A stretch of DNA of 64,000 nt from Lycorma delicatula (lineage: Eukaryota > Arthropoda > Insecta > Hemiptera > Fulgoridae), in the NCBI RefSeq assembly GCF_047948215.1, contig NC_134460.1:148174049-148238048 (forward strand), read 5' to 3'. Positions 1-12,485 of the stretch are shown in pieces. Numbering within the stretch: the stretch's first letter is position 1; every line of letters begins with the position of its first letter. The notes beneath the pieces were generated by a model, which made no database searches, had not been told where the DNA came from, and saw only the letters and a program-made list of their open reading frames with translations. A program made the position numbers and the translations under genes.

Positions 1-32
1 AAGTATTCCCCTCCCCTACTCAAACATATTTC

Positions 33-739
33 TCAACGGCGTTTCCAATTCGTGAAGCACTCCTGGTGGATAGTTTTATTCGAAACGGCCTTGTACCGCA
101 ACGAATTTGCTCTAATTTCATCAATAAGCCCAAAACGGCGTTCTTTCATCACCGACTTCGGAAATTTCGGAAAATAATGTGAATAATTTCGGAAATAAGA
201 AAAAATCGCAAGGAGCCAGGTCTGGCGAGTAGAAAGGCCGAGGAAGAATAGTCGCCTGATTTTTGGCACAAAACTGACCGATTGGCAAAGACGAGTGTGC
301 GGGCGCATCTTCATGATAAGGAACCGTGAGTTGTCTCGCACAACTAGTCTCTTTTTGCGGATTTTTTCATGTAACCGTTGTAAAACGGCTCGATAGTACG
401 CACGGTTCACTGTTTCACCTCGAGGCAAGAATTAAAAATACACAATTTCATTAAAATCGAAAAAACAGAGAGCATCACTTCGACATCGGGTCGAGACCGA
501 CGCGCTTTCATGGGGCGTGGAGATCCTTTGCCGACCCGTTGTGATTATTGAACTTTTGGTGCGGCTCGATGCTCGTTCAATTTTTCAGTCAAATTGTTAC
601 GATCAAGTCGAGATTTTAACCTCTTCTGCATGTCGTATGACAGGCGATTTGCACGCACCAGATGGTTGATTTTCTGGACGCGGATGTTACCGGTTGAAGT
701 CGAAGGCCTTCCTGGTCGAGGATAACGAGGAATGAACAA
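33..739 (-). pseudogene. mariner transposase remnant
   Basis: Read on the minus strand, 739 to 545 encodes the helix-turn-helix side of a mariner transposase (a GRPSTST motif followed by a helical segment). 540 to about 430 continues in broken frames with an SPRP-like linker, and 428 to 33 gives the MPRGETVN...YY...VLQRL core and the C-terminal FGLIDEIRANS...FTNWKRR segment. This order matches mariner transposases, which cut and paste DNA in the nucleus and usually run near 345 residues. The part carrying the first catalytic aspartate (the TGDE region) is missing between the two ORFs. The SPDLAP-like third motif has decayed into a frame-shifted stretch, so the copy must be inactive. The C-terminal end runs close to the window edge. 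No terminal repeat was identified. Family assignment is firm; subfamily is not. Confidence 0.75.
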
Positions 740-740
740 T

Positions 741-1233
741 CCAAGAACATATGATTACAGAGGAGATTATGCGGAACACAATGCTGCTAACCCCATGGCA
801 ATGCAATAAATATCTCCGTTAGCGAGTAATGAAAAATGTTCGGTTATTTTCTGAACGAACCTCATATTTTATGGATTACAACTAATAGATTCTATTACAT
901 AGATATTCTGGCCGGAAAAAAATTGCGTGTTTTAAATTGTTAAAAATAATTTCGGTTAGGTGTTTTTCTTTTTTATATTCGTTCAAGTAATTTTTAAAAT
1001 CCCTTCAAATTCTATAAATTCGAACAATTATATGCGTATTACACGCAGTAACTACACGTAACTATTAACACGTTGAACTCAAATAACAAACACGAAAACT
1101 AAACGAAATATCAACCCAAGAACATGTGGTTACAAAGGAGGTTATGCGGAACACAATGCTGTCAAACGCATGCCTCTTAATATATCCGGTGACGCGTAAT
1201 TAAAAATATTTTGTTATTTTCTGAACAGATCTC
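741..1233. repeat. direct-repeat pair of about 120 bp
   Basis: Two diverged copies of one sequence lie in the same orientation at 741-868 and 1116-1233. Both run from CCAAGAACAT through GCGGAACACAATGCTG to TTATTTTCTGAAC. About 250 bp of AT-rich sequence lies between them. Copy A starts next to the end of the mariner remnant, so the pair may be the flanks or long terminal parts of a lost element. No coding potential is visible in either copy. Confidence 0.7.
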
Positions 1234-1774
1234 GTAGTCTGCTTCTTTCGCAGTTTCTTCGTAAATGGACAACAAAACTGTAAAAAGAATAAAGTACAGA
1301 TGAACGGGAAATAGAAATTAAATAAAAATGTATAATATTTTCAGTTAAATTTAATAAACAAAGATTTAATTCATCGGATCACACATACAGAAAAATAAGC
1401 GATATTTTTAAATACATAGAACATAAAAATTTGAAATCTACAGCAATAAAATTAAAAACCGCACACGTTACAAAATATAAACAAGTTAAACTTAACATGA
1501 TGTTCAGATTAGAACATCGTATTTAAATTATTCAAAAAATTATACTTAAATATCGTAATACTAAACCTATATGAAGTTAAGCCTCATAAAACATTCAACG
1601 TTATGACGGTAATAAAATAAAAATGTTGTTTTAATTGTAATCAAATATTAAGTTGTTGGCTACGCGTTAACTACACGTAATGCCGTGTGTGAATTTCGGT
1701 TACTAACAGAGAATAACCGTGTTATTTTTGTCAAAATTTTGAGATAACGTATTTTTTATTTCGCTTTCCGCTTA

Positions 1775-1850
1775 TTTCCGCTTTCTTCTTCGAAGAAAGC
1801 GGAAATTGAAAATAAATTTTCAATTCGGCTTGCAACCGAATTGAAAATTT
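1775..1850. repeat. two adjacent perfect hairpins
   Basis: Hairpin 1 has arms 1775-1788 and 1792-1805 (14 bp, perfect) with a 3-nt loop. Hairpin 2 has arms 1814-1828 and 1836-1850 (15 bp, perfect) with a 7-nt loop. Only 8 bases separate them. There is no flanking gene or T-run suggesting a terminator. Function unknown. Confidence 0.7.
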
Positions 1851-2089
1851 ACTCAATAATCAGTTAACTACAACTATTAACTACTCAGTTGTTTTAAAAT
1901 TTTCATGACAGGTACGACATTTTCCGTCTTTTTCTCACCAACCGTAGATTTCAACTCCATCTTTCTTGCCTTTTCAACGATCTCTCAAACGATTGATTTT
2001 CTTGCAACGGTTAATTTTACTCCTCGTATAACAATAAGTTCACTTTCAATTTATAAATTCATTTAAAAGTTTTTATATTTATTTTAGAT

Positions 2090-2390
2090 TTTTGTGAGGA
2101 ATTAATCATCCGCGTTACGGATACGGCTGAGCAACTTAAGGACAGCCTTGAAGAACTAAAAAGAAGAATAAAACCGGTGAGGAAGCGTATCAAAAATTGT
2201 GTTTGAGAACGGTGGGTTCATTTTTGAACGTTTATATAAACTGATAAGTAAAATGCACTTCGGTCTAGTGAACTGTTTCTAAATAAAATACAAATTTTTT
2301 AACTTTCCTTTGTTTTGTTCAATTTATCTTACACAATTTCGTTCAGAATTAAATTCTCTACAAGTTTTGTTTAAAGGTTTTATGTGTTTG
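2090..2390 (+). pseudogene. possible IS630-like transposon 3' fragment
   Basis: A short plus-strand coding-like stretch (about 2095-2205) has EQLKDSLEELKRRIKPV followed by broken frames ending in a VHF-like motif, loosely like the end of IS630/mariner-type transposases. The sequence after it (2340-2372, GAATTAAATTCTCTACAAG) closely resembles the inverted repeat of the element at 3555-5114 (4879-4897) and a short stretch near 51550. This suggests a 3' fragment of a related transposon. The coding evidence alone is weak. Confidence 0.3.
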
Positions 2391-3554
2391 TTACCGAAAC
2401 TGCCACGTGAAGGGTGTCTTCCCTACGGGTTCAAGATGCCCATATGTTTGATTAAAAAAAAAGATCATTTTACATTTAATACTTTGATATAAAGTGTTTA
2501 TTTATTTTTAACCCACTTCAAAAACAAACAAAAATAATTCAAAACAAATATTTGTTTTGATTTCTCTTCTTCATAATGAAAATCGTGAAATATTTTCACG
2601 GTATTTTTTGTGAGGTATATTCATAAAAAATTAAATTTAAATATTCGATAATCTATAAGTTTGTTTCACAAAATATAAAATTAACATTAAAAAAAAAATA
2701 ATAACGATACGATACGCGGAAAAAGCAATAGAGATATTACCGCTGTTCTTATCCGTTACCCGAAAGAAAATCTTAAATCAAAATTTAAAAAAATATATTC
2801 AAACTTTATTCGCTTATATATAAGCGATAAGTTTTTAAAAAAAAATTTATGTAACTTTTTCGCCTAAATTTCTAACGTTACTAAAATATTTTAATTCGCC
2901 TTTTGGTAACGGACGAATATAACACCAGTTAGCTCTTAAGAATCAAAAAGAAGACTTTCAAGGACACCGGTTTAAACTTACATTTTTGTCGGTTGAAATT
3001 TGTTTCATAAAATTCATCCAGAGCGTATAAATAAAATTTTGTAAAACTCATCCTGAAAAACTTAATGGAAAAATTTGTTTTTCGTCAAGAAGACAGAGCA
3101 CATCTGTCGTTAAAAAATAAGATTCTACAATGCAAACTACAATGACTGCTTAAAATAAATCCAATCTGTGAGAATCGTTAAAACAAGTTTCAAACTTCAT
3201 GTCTAATCCACCTAACAGAAAAAAAACAAATAAAAATCAAGGAAAATGGCTTAAATAACTGGTTTTTGCTTCAGTTTTTAAAAATAACATTGAACATTTT
3301 TTTTTAATTTTGAAAAAAGTCAAAATACACAAACACACTCAGACAGGGAGAGAGAGAGGGGGATTGGACAGGAGGGGAGGTTTAGAGAGAGCTGATGCAG
3401 GATGAAAGGGAAATAATTTTGAAATTGATTCTAAAGCATGAAATAAGGAAAACTCCACACCAATACATGTCCGGAAACACTTTATTATCGAATTATGCGT
3501 AACGAAAACTTTCCTCCGGATTGCAGTTCTGCTGGTGAAAAAGGTCAAACTGAG

Positions 3555-5114
3555 ATTTTTAAGGGGTTATATAAGGAAAAAGCTTGATAATTCTTGTGTT
3601 TTTTTTACCTTAAAAATCGAATAAGTCAGGTCACAGAACTGTCGTAGTTTTCATAAAACTGAAAAATTCGGCTACGAAAAACACGTTTTGTTAGGTTTGA
3701 AGTACAATAAGTTTGTTAAATAACTAATAAATGGGTAAATTTTATCAAAACTTGCAGAGAATTTAATTCTGAGGAAAACGATGCCGTAAAATTCATGAAA
3801 AACAAAAACAAAATATATATATATATAATTTTTTTAACAAAAAACAGAACAAAGCTTAACAGAAAAATGTTATGAACAGTGAAAATTAAAAAAACCAGAG
3901 GGAAAACATTATTTATGTGTTACAGCCGTCTTACTACGAGCTCGCGAAGAATTTATACACGACTCAACATTTCACAAAGTAACAACAGTACGAAAACACA
4001 TTTCACAGACTGCCTCCTAATAGCGTTCAGAAAGTTTAACAACTCCATAACGGTGACCGTGCCAGAACTGGAGTTTTGTCAACGGGAACAATAACTACCA
4101 CTTAAATCCGTTCGTACTATTTTCGTAAGCTACACTTTTACCCGTAATGGCATAAACTAGAATTTACATCGATGATCTGAAGAAAACCCGCGTGCTGTAC
4201 TCGAATCAAATTCCAGCAACTAGTTTCGGTGACATTTGGTGTGACACGATCGACTACCTATTAATAGATGGGCCCTTTAATACTAAACCAACGTGTCGAC
4301 GGGGAGAAATCATCTGGGATTTTTAAAGATGAATTTCGTACAACGCTTGAAAATTTCTCATCGGCAAACGAATTGAAATGCACTTTCGACTTCACGGAGC
4401 ACTGACACACTTCAGGAAGAAGTAAGACAACTCTTAGATGAATAATTTACTGGGAAATTGATTGGACGTAGGGGGCCGATAAATCCGCCACCTAGATCGT
4501 TGGAACTTACTCCCTTAGACTACTTTTTATGGATATAGATGAAATCAAGTTATACAAAAAGTAGACGTATGTGATGAATTGATCGTTTGTGTTCTTAATG
4601 CTGTTGCCGTCATCAAGGAACGCGAGGATATCAAGGAGTTCAAAAGCGCTTCGGTATCATCGGTGGAATTTACGAACAATCACTGTAAATTAATACAGTA
4701 TAAACTAAGATGGATATTTTTTTTTTAGTAGGTTAAAAGTATTTTAATTTTTCAAAGATCTAAATCGTACTAAAACATATATTTTTCTGTTAATTTTGTT
4801 CTGTTTTATTTTTAATAATAAAATTTGATTCCGTTTTTTTTTGTTTTTGATAAGACTTTATTACATCGATTTTCTAAGAATTAAATTTTCTACAAGTTTT
4901 GATAATAAAATTTTACGCATTTATTAGTAATTTAACAAGTTATTGTACTTTAAACAAAAATAAAAACGTGTTTTACGTCACCGAATCTTTCCGTGTTAGG
5001 TTGGGTATTATGAAAACGACGGCAGTTCTGTGACCTGACTTATTCCAATTTTAAGATCAAAAAACATAAGAAACCATGAAGCTTATTATCTCCCATAGTT
5101 AACGCCTTAAAAAT
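3555..5114 (+). mobile_element. IS630-like element with long inverted repeats
   Basis: Left arm 3555-3777 and right arm 4871-5114 are diverged reverse complements of each other. Both contain AATAAGTCAGGTCACAGAAC, an AAACACGTTTT-like block and an ACTAATAAATG block. They enclose a decayed transposase, so the whole is one DNA transposon of about 1.56 kb with inverted repeats of more than 200 bp, much longer than the roughly 30 bp of classic mariners. The ends resemble each other down to ATTTTTAAGG(G/C)GTTA. Exact ends and target duplication could not be fixed. Confidence 0.75.
4150..4700 (+). pseudogene. decayed IS630/mariner-like transposase
   Basis: Plus-strand frames between the long inverted repeats carry broken pieces of an IS630-like DDE transposase. 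These are an IYIDDL...YSNQIP-like segment near 4170, an LDE*FTGKLIGRRGPI-like segment near 4435-4480, the PPRSLELTPLDYFLW motif near 4485-4530 (family pattern SPDLTPLDFFLWG) and VLNAVAVIKEREDI near 4590-4640. These come in the expected order, but stops and frameshifts separate them. In the PPRS motif the SPD aspartate has changed to glutamate, while the following D of LDY is kept. The 5' half is barely recognisable. The copy cannot encode an active enzyme. Confidence 0.7.
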
Positions 5115-6411
5115 TTAATTATGACCTTATTTCACCAGGGGGAAATCCGGGAGAAATTTTTCGGTAGCCGCAACACGATGGATTGGGAAACAAAATAATG
5201 AATTAATACCTGATATTTACAGAACGGCTGCCCGATTTTGACAAACAAAATTTACGCTACCTTCAAACAATTAATTGCGGAAACGCTGCGCAGTTATCTC
5301 TCGAAAAACGTAACTTTGTTTGCACCTCGAAATATTACTACACGAAAAACGACAGTATAAAATATCAGTTCTCGGTTTAGGCAACAAAGTACTTATTCCT
5401 AAAACGTTTTTCAAATTTTAATAAATTGAGTGGTAAAAGAACGATTCGGATCGGTTTAGCGGCTCCTGAAATTAAAGAGGACATCGATGCAAACTAAACT
5501 GGACATTCTAATTTACTACACACAACAACGAGAACGACTTACCGTATTCCTTCTTCTGGTCAACACATATTATTACCTACTACTCGGGAGTCACGTATTT
5601 GAATCTAGGACTCTCGATTACATTGAAACTGGTTATACGTATATTTTTGTTACACAATCGTAAAAAGTAGCATGCTAAAAATAAATAAGCACGAAGTCTC
5701 GTTACCATGTCTACTATTGAATTCGATTAACTTTGAGGCACGATTTTAAAAATTAAAATTCATCCTAGAATAAGTAAAAACACTGACGTTAAATAATGAA
5801 GATTGCGTAATAAATTTTACAATTATAGGCAAAATATAATAAATAAGAAAAAAATAATCGGAAACTTGGAAATTACAAAGAAAATAAATCAACTGTAAAA
5901 ACATATCTTTTTTTAATATTTTTTTCAGGTTTTCGTATATCACGTTTTCGAACTTCACAAAAATCTGTCAGTTTACGAACAAAGAATAATATTACTAACA
6001 ATAAAATGTCTTTATTAAAAACATTTTAATAAAATATCTTATACTACGTAAAGTAAAATCAAAATACTCGTATTTAAAAAAAAAAAATAAAAATCAAAAA
6101 TTATTTTTCAATTTGCAAACGATTTCCATTATTCTTCCGAAAAGCTATATTTAAGTTAATAAGTTAACTATTTTAATTATAAGATCCAGAACAGTCTGTT
6201 CACTAAACGCATGCGTATATTTAATTTAGTAAGGGTCTCTAATTTTTCAACCGATCATAATTAATCCAGCGAAGTAAGCGAAAGGAAAATAATAACGATC
6301 GTTTATTATACATTAAACAAGCTCCTCGTCGATTATTAGCCTTTAACCTAATAAGCCTTTAAACGTGATCCTGTTAGATCGAGAATGTACCTGAAACGCG
6401 CAAAAGTCAGC
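5115..6411. other. AT-rich spacer, nothing recognised
   Basis: No open frame with protein-like composition, no terminal repeats and no RNA gene were recognised here. The only ORF of 70 codons (minus, 5746-5958) is rich in F, I, Y and L codons, as expected by chance from AT-rich DNA. Confidence 0.6.
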
Positions 6412-6998
6412 CTTCGACCTACTAACAAATACCCCGTTCGAATTTTGAAAATCAGACGATTGTTTATAGAGATATTATAAGAGCACCCCACTGCAGCTCC
6501 CAAAACATCGCTCCAGGGGCATCTCGTTTGTTATCAGTCGATCGGTCTATCTTCCCAGGAGATGCTCGCATATCTCACCACCAAAGCCTCACACGCAGTC
6601 CCCATGGGAAGCCCGTTACTGTTATACAGAATTTTTTTTAAATTTACTTAATATTATTTTATTTAACGAAAATTTAATTCTATTATTTTTGTAATATTAT
6701 TCATTCGATCTATTAGAATCGTTTAGTTAAAACCCGGCACACAGAGAGATAGACTCACAGTTCATTAATTCAATTTATTAAAGTTTGTGCTTCAACCAGC
6801 AAATCACTGTTACATGTAGAAATACTCGTATATATACATATTTTTGAGATGAAATACTCGTACATCTAAAAACCTTCTAGGTTACACCAAGAAACACGGG
6901 TAAAAATTTGGACTGATCGAGTAGTTTTTTTTTTTTTTTTTTTTTTTGTTTATCCCAAACAAACGAAAACCCGCTTCCTCTTTATATAATAGTATAGA
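6412..6998 (-). mobile_element. Helitron family copy H1, 3'-truncated
   Basis: On the minus strand this starts with the family 5' terminus TCTATACTATTATATAAAG (ending at 6998, preceded by A). It continues through the AGAGGAAG block, a 21-base T tract and the block corresponding to GGAAGCACAAACTTTAATG. It then matches H3 as far as the CCTACTAAC motif at about 6412. The 3' GC-rich half and the terminal hairpin are missing. No transposase is encoded, so it is a non-autonomous copy. Confidence 0.65.
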
Positions 6999-9284
6999 TA
7001 TCGATGTAAAAAATTATAAGTATTCTACTGTATGCATCGTGGAAAACATAAAATTTATCGATACAATTTTTCATTTTCCACCTTCTTTAAATTTAAAACA
7101 TTATTTAAAGATTAGCTACATAAAGTAATTAAGGCGAAAAAGTAACAAGGCGCCCCGTCCACACTTCTATTTGCATCTTTTTAATTATAAACGACACTGT
7201 TACGAAAGTATACAAGTAAAAAATATACAACTTCGGAGTCTTTAAATGAGCATGTTACTTATAAACAAATTAAAAATTAAATTACATTTCTTTGATTCTC
7301 TCTCTTTTATTTTAAACTTGTAATTCGACGTATTTAGAAAATGTACTAATCAGAAATCGGATTCGTTCTAACGGGATTCTAATTTAAAATGTAGAAATAA
7401 ATAATTCAGAAATAAAATCTTTCAACGATTCATTAACAGCTAAACATCTTGCGCCTTTTTTTCTAAATGAAGACTTGATATAATTACATTGCGCTGCAAA
7501 ACGACGAAAATTACTGTATCGTTTGTTCATAGAATGTATAAACTCGTTCATAGCGTAGACAGATTGCCGCAAACGAAGAATAAATTTTCTTTATTGTTTT
7601 CTATAAGAAATATCTCACCACTCCAGAGTAACATCCACGATCTATCCCTTATTTGGCGACGGTATAGATAAATGTCGGTCAGGGAAGGTGTAAGTCGTGA
7701 CCCAGTTACGATGAAGTCGGGAGAAAGTCAGCCGCTGAGGTTGCCATGGCGACTCTAAATGTACCGAACCAAGGCCGACAGGATAAATCTAACCGAGAGT
7801 CGGAACCGGCCCGTCGCTGCACCGCATTAATATTGACTTAACTCTGCGGCGCCCTTATCCAAGCGTACCGCCATTTCACCTTCCGGCGCCGTGCAACATC
7901 TCTCAAAAAACAACCTATTTATTCATCCCCTCGATTCATTTACTTTTTCTTTTTTTTAATGACGGCACAAATAATTAAAACATTCAAGTACTGAAAATAG
8001 GAGTAAAGTACTTTTTTTTTCATGTTAACGCTAACTTTTTTATTCTGAAAAAAATGTAATAACGGTCAGAAGTGCAAATATATGTAAATAAAAAACAGAT
8101 ACATGACGTTACCTTACTTCAATATTTTAAGCCGCAAGACCTAACAAGCTCCATGTAAAAACGTAAGTGAACTGCATTCGTTCGCTGTAAACTGTATATT
8201 CACAGAACGATTACAACTAAAGCCCATTTTTATAAGGATTCGGTCGGTTTTCACATTTTCGCACAAGTTATTTACCGGTACGGGTTTAACGCATTAAGCG
8301 ACTCGACAAAACTTATAAAGTAAACTTCAAAAATATTTTTCTTTTCGATAACGTTTACATGCAGCTGTGAATCTTAATTAATGATTATTTTTCGCGTCAT
8401 ACATTAGGATGTATACAAAACCGGGTCGTATTCGGTTTCAAATTCTTTACTTTTCCGATCATTAGAATACGTATAAGAATAAAAAAATGACTTAAAGCTT
8501 TAATAAGTATTAATCGTATGAAAACGTCACATGGATGTTTATTATTTCACTACTTAAGAAACAGGGGAAAAAACTATTATAGTAACAGTAAAAAGTAATT
8601 AGAAAAACAAGTTATGTTTTTTATAACACACACGGTATAATATAATTAAGGTGAATGCTAAATTAAAATGGAAACGCGGATATTAAGAATCTCGCATCGT
8701 AAATTATAATTAATTTTTTGTTAGTGAACGTGCTTTTAAACAACCAATCAAATAAATCTTTCAACACACTAAATTTATAAAAATATACATATAAGGAAAA
8801 AAATTAAAAATTTAATGTTTGGAAAACATCGTTGTCTTATAAATAATTCTCACAAAAAAAAAAAGCTAATATAATAAATTAATACAAATAACGAACAAAT
8901 CAAGTAAATACAAATTCAGCTCGATCGATTATCTTTAATTTAATATATGGCGATATATTTTTAAATGCCGCAACATTTGCGAAAAAAAGAAAAAACAAAA
9001 TTCTTTAAAAATCAAATAAGAAAAAGTGAAAAATAAAAAATTAATCAGACTTAAACCTTAACGACAAAAATACATACGATAATAAAAACAGCTAATACAC
9101 GCCGTTTTATTATCGGAAATATTTGGAAAGTTTTTTAAGATACGTAGGTAATTTTTTCCACGCTCTTAAAATTGTACCCGAAGTAATTCCTTGTAATACT
9201 TTAAATTCATCTGAAAGAAAAACAAACCGGTTTCCAATTATTTTAAACTCCGCCAAACGTTAGTTTTCACTTTCCCGTCTAGAT
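6999..9284. other. spacer with a GC-richer patch
   Basis: Mostly AT-rich with no recognisable gene. A patch at about 7675-7905 is clearly richer in G and C. It contains GTTGCCATGGCGAC (7740-7753), one base off a full RFX X-box palindrome, and a 31-codon frame starting at the ATG inside that motif (7745). There is no splice site or homology to support a gene. Either an old promoter-like segment or a repeat fragment is possible. Confidence 0.4.
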
Positions 9285-9990
9285 ACCGCTATAGCAGAGC
9301 TATAGTTCTAGAAGGGAAATTACTGTAATCGATCCGATTTGGGCTTACGCGGTTTTAATCGGATCTTGACGTTTTGACACTTAAGGAACCCACAAAACAG
9401 GATGGAAATTTTCCGGATGTTAATGTTTGGTGTCGCCCTCTAAATCACCTTACATATCCACAACAACTGGACCGATTTTGACCAAAGTAGGCCAGATTAC
9501 TTCTGTATATGAGGCATCGATGCCATTAATTTTTCAACTTAAAAGTTCAAGCGGGTGAGGCTGAAGATCGAGGTCACCCTCAGTATCTCGAGATTTCGCC
9601 TAATTAAGGCCATATTTTTATTAGGCGCATTTGTTAACGATTAAAAAATATCAGTATTTGCAATAAGAATTTGCAACATCACATTCCCGCCCAAAAAAAT
9701 GTTCTAAACTATTGCTATGTTGTGACGTCACAGATGAGCCGTAGAATTAAATAAATTAATAATATTTAAAGTGTAAAAAGTAACTCGGTCTGACAGGATC
9801 TGAACTCGATCGCCCGGTCGACTAGGTATCTAGTGCGATAAGCGTCGCGGGTACACCGGTCTACGGACCGTACAAGCGAAATTTATCCGATGTCGATGTA
9901 AGTCGTGAAATTACGTTAGTTTAGTTAGTGCCAACAGTCGCCGCTAGTACCGCCCCAACTCGCGCGAATTAAATACGGGGCGCGTGAGCA
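9285..9990 (-). repeat. dispersed repeat with tRNA-like segment
   Basis: A segment of mixed composition shares the block CTATAGTTCTAGA with another repeat at 21045. It also has text typical of insect interspersed repeats (CAACTGGACCGATTTTGACC at about 9463). Read on the minus strand, 9890 to 9775 resembles a tRNA-derived head: CGCTTATCGCACTAG followed about 35 bases later by GAGTTCAGATCC, a degraded B box. There is no matching acceptor stem, so it is not a functional tRNA. No ORF. Confidence 0.45.
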
Positions 9991-11316
9991 CTTTAGTCAG
10001 AATCATTGAATTAAATAAACGACAAATATTTTAAATTGTGTGTGACGGAAAAGTCTTACGATTGTACAGTCACCTTTTTTTTATATTTATCACAGCCGCG
10101 GTCTGGTTACGTTAGATCAGGTTATCACAACTGCATATCGTATTGAAATTTCGTAGGAAAAAATAATACTGAAATACTCAACCCCCCCGCCCCCACGTTA
10201 TCAAAATAACACACTGAAACAGACAGTTCTTTATCGATCTGTACGGATGGTTTCCTAGAATACTCCGATTTATTTTTTTAAAAAATAAATATAAAACGAG
10301 TACTCCTACAGCCATAACCTTCATATAACCGAGAAGAAAAGAGTTTAAGGCGATTACACAGATAAACAGAGAACATAAACGACTGTTAATCACAGTACTG
10401 AAAAGTTATGCCCGGATAAAAAACACGACGTAATAGAAATATTGCCGTTTAAGTATCACGTATTACTTATTAGCAGTACGGTTTATTCGTTATATTGCAC
10501 GTTAATAGGGCAAGTAATTGCAAAAACGATTATAATAGTTAAAAATCCGGTGAAGGCCAAATAAATGTTTTATTATAGTACACAAAAAAACATAACACGT
10601 ATATCGGATCTTGAGCGAGCGTATTCGTTTCATTAACGATTTAAACAAATTATATAATGTACACGGAATACGTTTAACGAAGCCGTTATAGAAGTCGCCT
10701 GAAGACTTATCCACTCGATTTATTAAATAACAAGGTAAAGGTGTAACTGCAAACGTTAAAAGATTAAAGTACTAGTACTGGCCTTAAGGTTAACCGCCGC
10801 ACTTTTACTTCTACTATCTGGCAAAGTGCACTTCAGATCGACCAATGAAACAGATGTTAGATGAAAACGCACCGGCTGTTAAATAAGTACACAGTAAACG
10901 GCAAATCCTATAAGTATAATAAATACACCTACTCCAAATATAGATGAAGGATCTGGTTTTAAATTCGTAAGCGTAAAAGCCACGTAATTCATTAATTTGA
11001 CTTTCTCTTAATCCGTTAGAGAAAGCTCAGTAAGTAATTTCAACCGAAAATAATAAAATGTTCAAAACTTCTACCTTTTCGGCCGCTTTGAGCGCGCGAA
11101 AACGTTTAAAGATTTTATAGAATGTTGTATTTATTATTAAAAATTTCGAAAACGAAAAAACAGAATAATTAAAACAGACGCGTGAAATCTATTTAATAAA
11201 GCATAAGATTTAGAAAACCGTACGTTTCTAAGACAATATTACTTAATTAAAAAATGTTAAAACTTCTTTTGCCATCTTTTTATTAAATTTAAACTACAGT
11301 AAAATTCTAATCGTAC
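9991..11316. other. AT-rich spacer, nothing recognised
   Basis: No supported feature. Minus-strand ORFs at 10178-10393 and 10502-10714 lack recognisable domains and have chance-like composition. Confidence 0.55.
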
Positions 11317-11510
11317 ACGTAGATCAGAGGTTCCCAAACTTATTTTTCTCATAGACCACTTTCAAAATTTTGCTGGTTCCGGTGGACCCCCTGCCACATT
11401 TCTACCATATTTCCAGTCGATGGAAAATGTGAAGATTAGAACTATGAAAATGTGAACTATGAAAATTTGCGTTACAACTGAGTTCCACGAACTAACAGCT
11501 TCCGAAAAAA

Positions 11511-11656
11511 AGTGAGAATTGATCGGTTAATTTTTGATTGACTGTGCTGTGAGTGGATGTCAAAAAAGTAAAGTTGGCCGATCACAAAAAATGCTTCCAT
11601 CCAACTTTACATTTTTGACATCTACTCACAGCACAAGAAAGCAATCAATTCTCACT
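11511..11656. repeat. long hairpin inside the hAT left end
   Basis: Arms 11511-11577 and 11599-11656 are inverted copies. Both contain CTGTGCTGTGAGT or its complement and a block spelling ATGTCAAAAA...TAAAGTTGG. The loop is about 20 bases. Subterminal inverted repeats are common in hAT elements; one this long could fold as RNA if transcribed. Confidence 0.75.
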
Positions 11657-12027
11657 TATTTTATTTAGAAAAATTCCCATTCAGAGTGGTAAAAAGCAAA
11701 AGAAAAACAGTATATTTTTTTGTGTTGCATTTATTCAAATATGTAATCATTACGCTATTAATTATTATAGTTATCATATTGCAATGAAATATAATACAAT
11801 TGTCGTAATATAATTAAAATTAAACATTAATAACGTAATGTAACTTCTACAATGACGATCACAAAATAGTTACAATTTTAATGGGAGGGATGTACTTGAT
11901 GAATTGACAGCAAATTATCAATATTTGGCTTCAGTTTTGTTAGGAATAAGCGCAAATCTCTCCGTTCTGTGATACTGAATCTGCTCCTTTTTTTGATAAA
12001 AGGTTTATAACGACACTAAAACTTTTT

Positions 12028-12485
12028 TCAACAAGATATGACGAGGGATACGCTATCAAAAGCTTTCTCGCCAGGATATTTTTCTGGTATTTTTGCCTGC
12101 AGCCAAAATGTTTGATGCCCTCTTTTAAATTTCACCTTCTGCTCCTCATTAGTGCTAAGCTCGAGTAGCTCCTTTTGTAATATCACATTCTCCACTTCCG
12201 TTTCATCAAATGGATTTATGATCCGTGGTGGTATTTCCATCTTCAAATCTGATTTTGAAGTCATACTGCAGGGCGATTAAATGTTGAACGTACGTCTGAA
12301 TATCCTCATCAAGGCATTCTACCTGTGACAATTTTGAAAACTGGGAAAATCCGCGCCGAATAATATTTTGCTTCATAAATTTCAATTTTCCAAGAAAAGC
12401 TGAAATTACACCCTTTGTTTTTATTAAATTGAGACTGTCCCCTTGTAATTGTAAGTTACAGTCGCTGAGCTTCTCAAAACATTAT
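12028..12485 (-). pseudogene. hAT transposase C-terminal remnant
   Basis: Read on the minus strand, 12485 to about 12250 encodes LQLQG...LIKTKGVISAFLGKL and FSQFSKL...EDIQTYVQHL. It then shifts frame and continues 12264 to 12028 with ELLELSTNEEQKVKFKRGH and FWLQAKIPEKYPG. This order matches the region before the C-terminal dimerisation domain of ZBED5/SCAND3-like hAT transposases (family text LQGK...LELIELQ...L...FW). The N-terminal zinc finger, the catalytic RNase H-like core and the end of the dimerisation domain are absent. It lies inside the element bounded by the ACGTAGAT duplication. Inactive. Confidence 0.8.

Noticed and set aside
2982..3052. 71-nt minus-strand block between a good acceptor (TTTTTCAG) and donor (GTAAGTTT)
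   Set aside because: AT-rich like its surroundings and with no conserved look. In 64 kb of AT-rich DNA such splice pairs are expected by chance.
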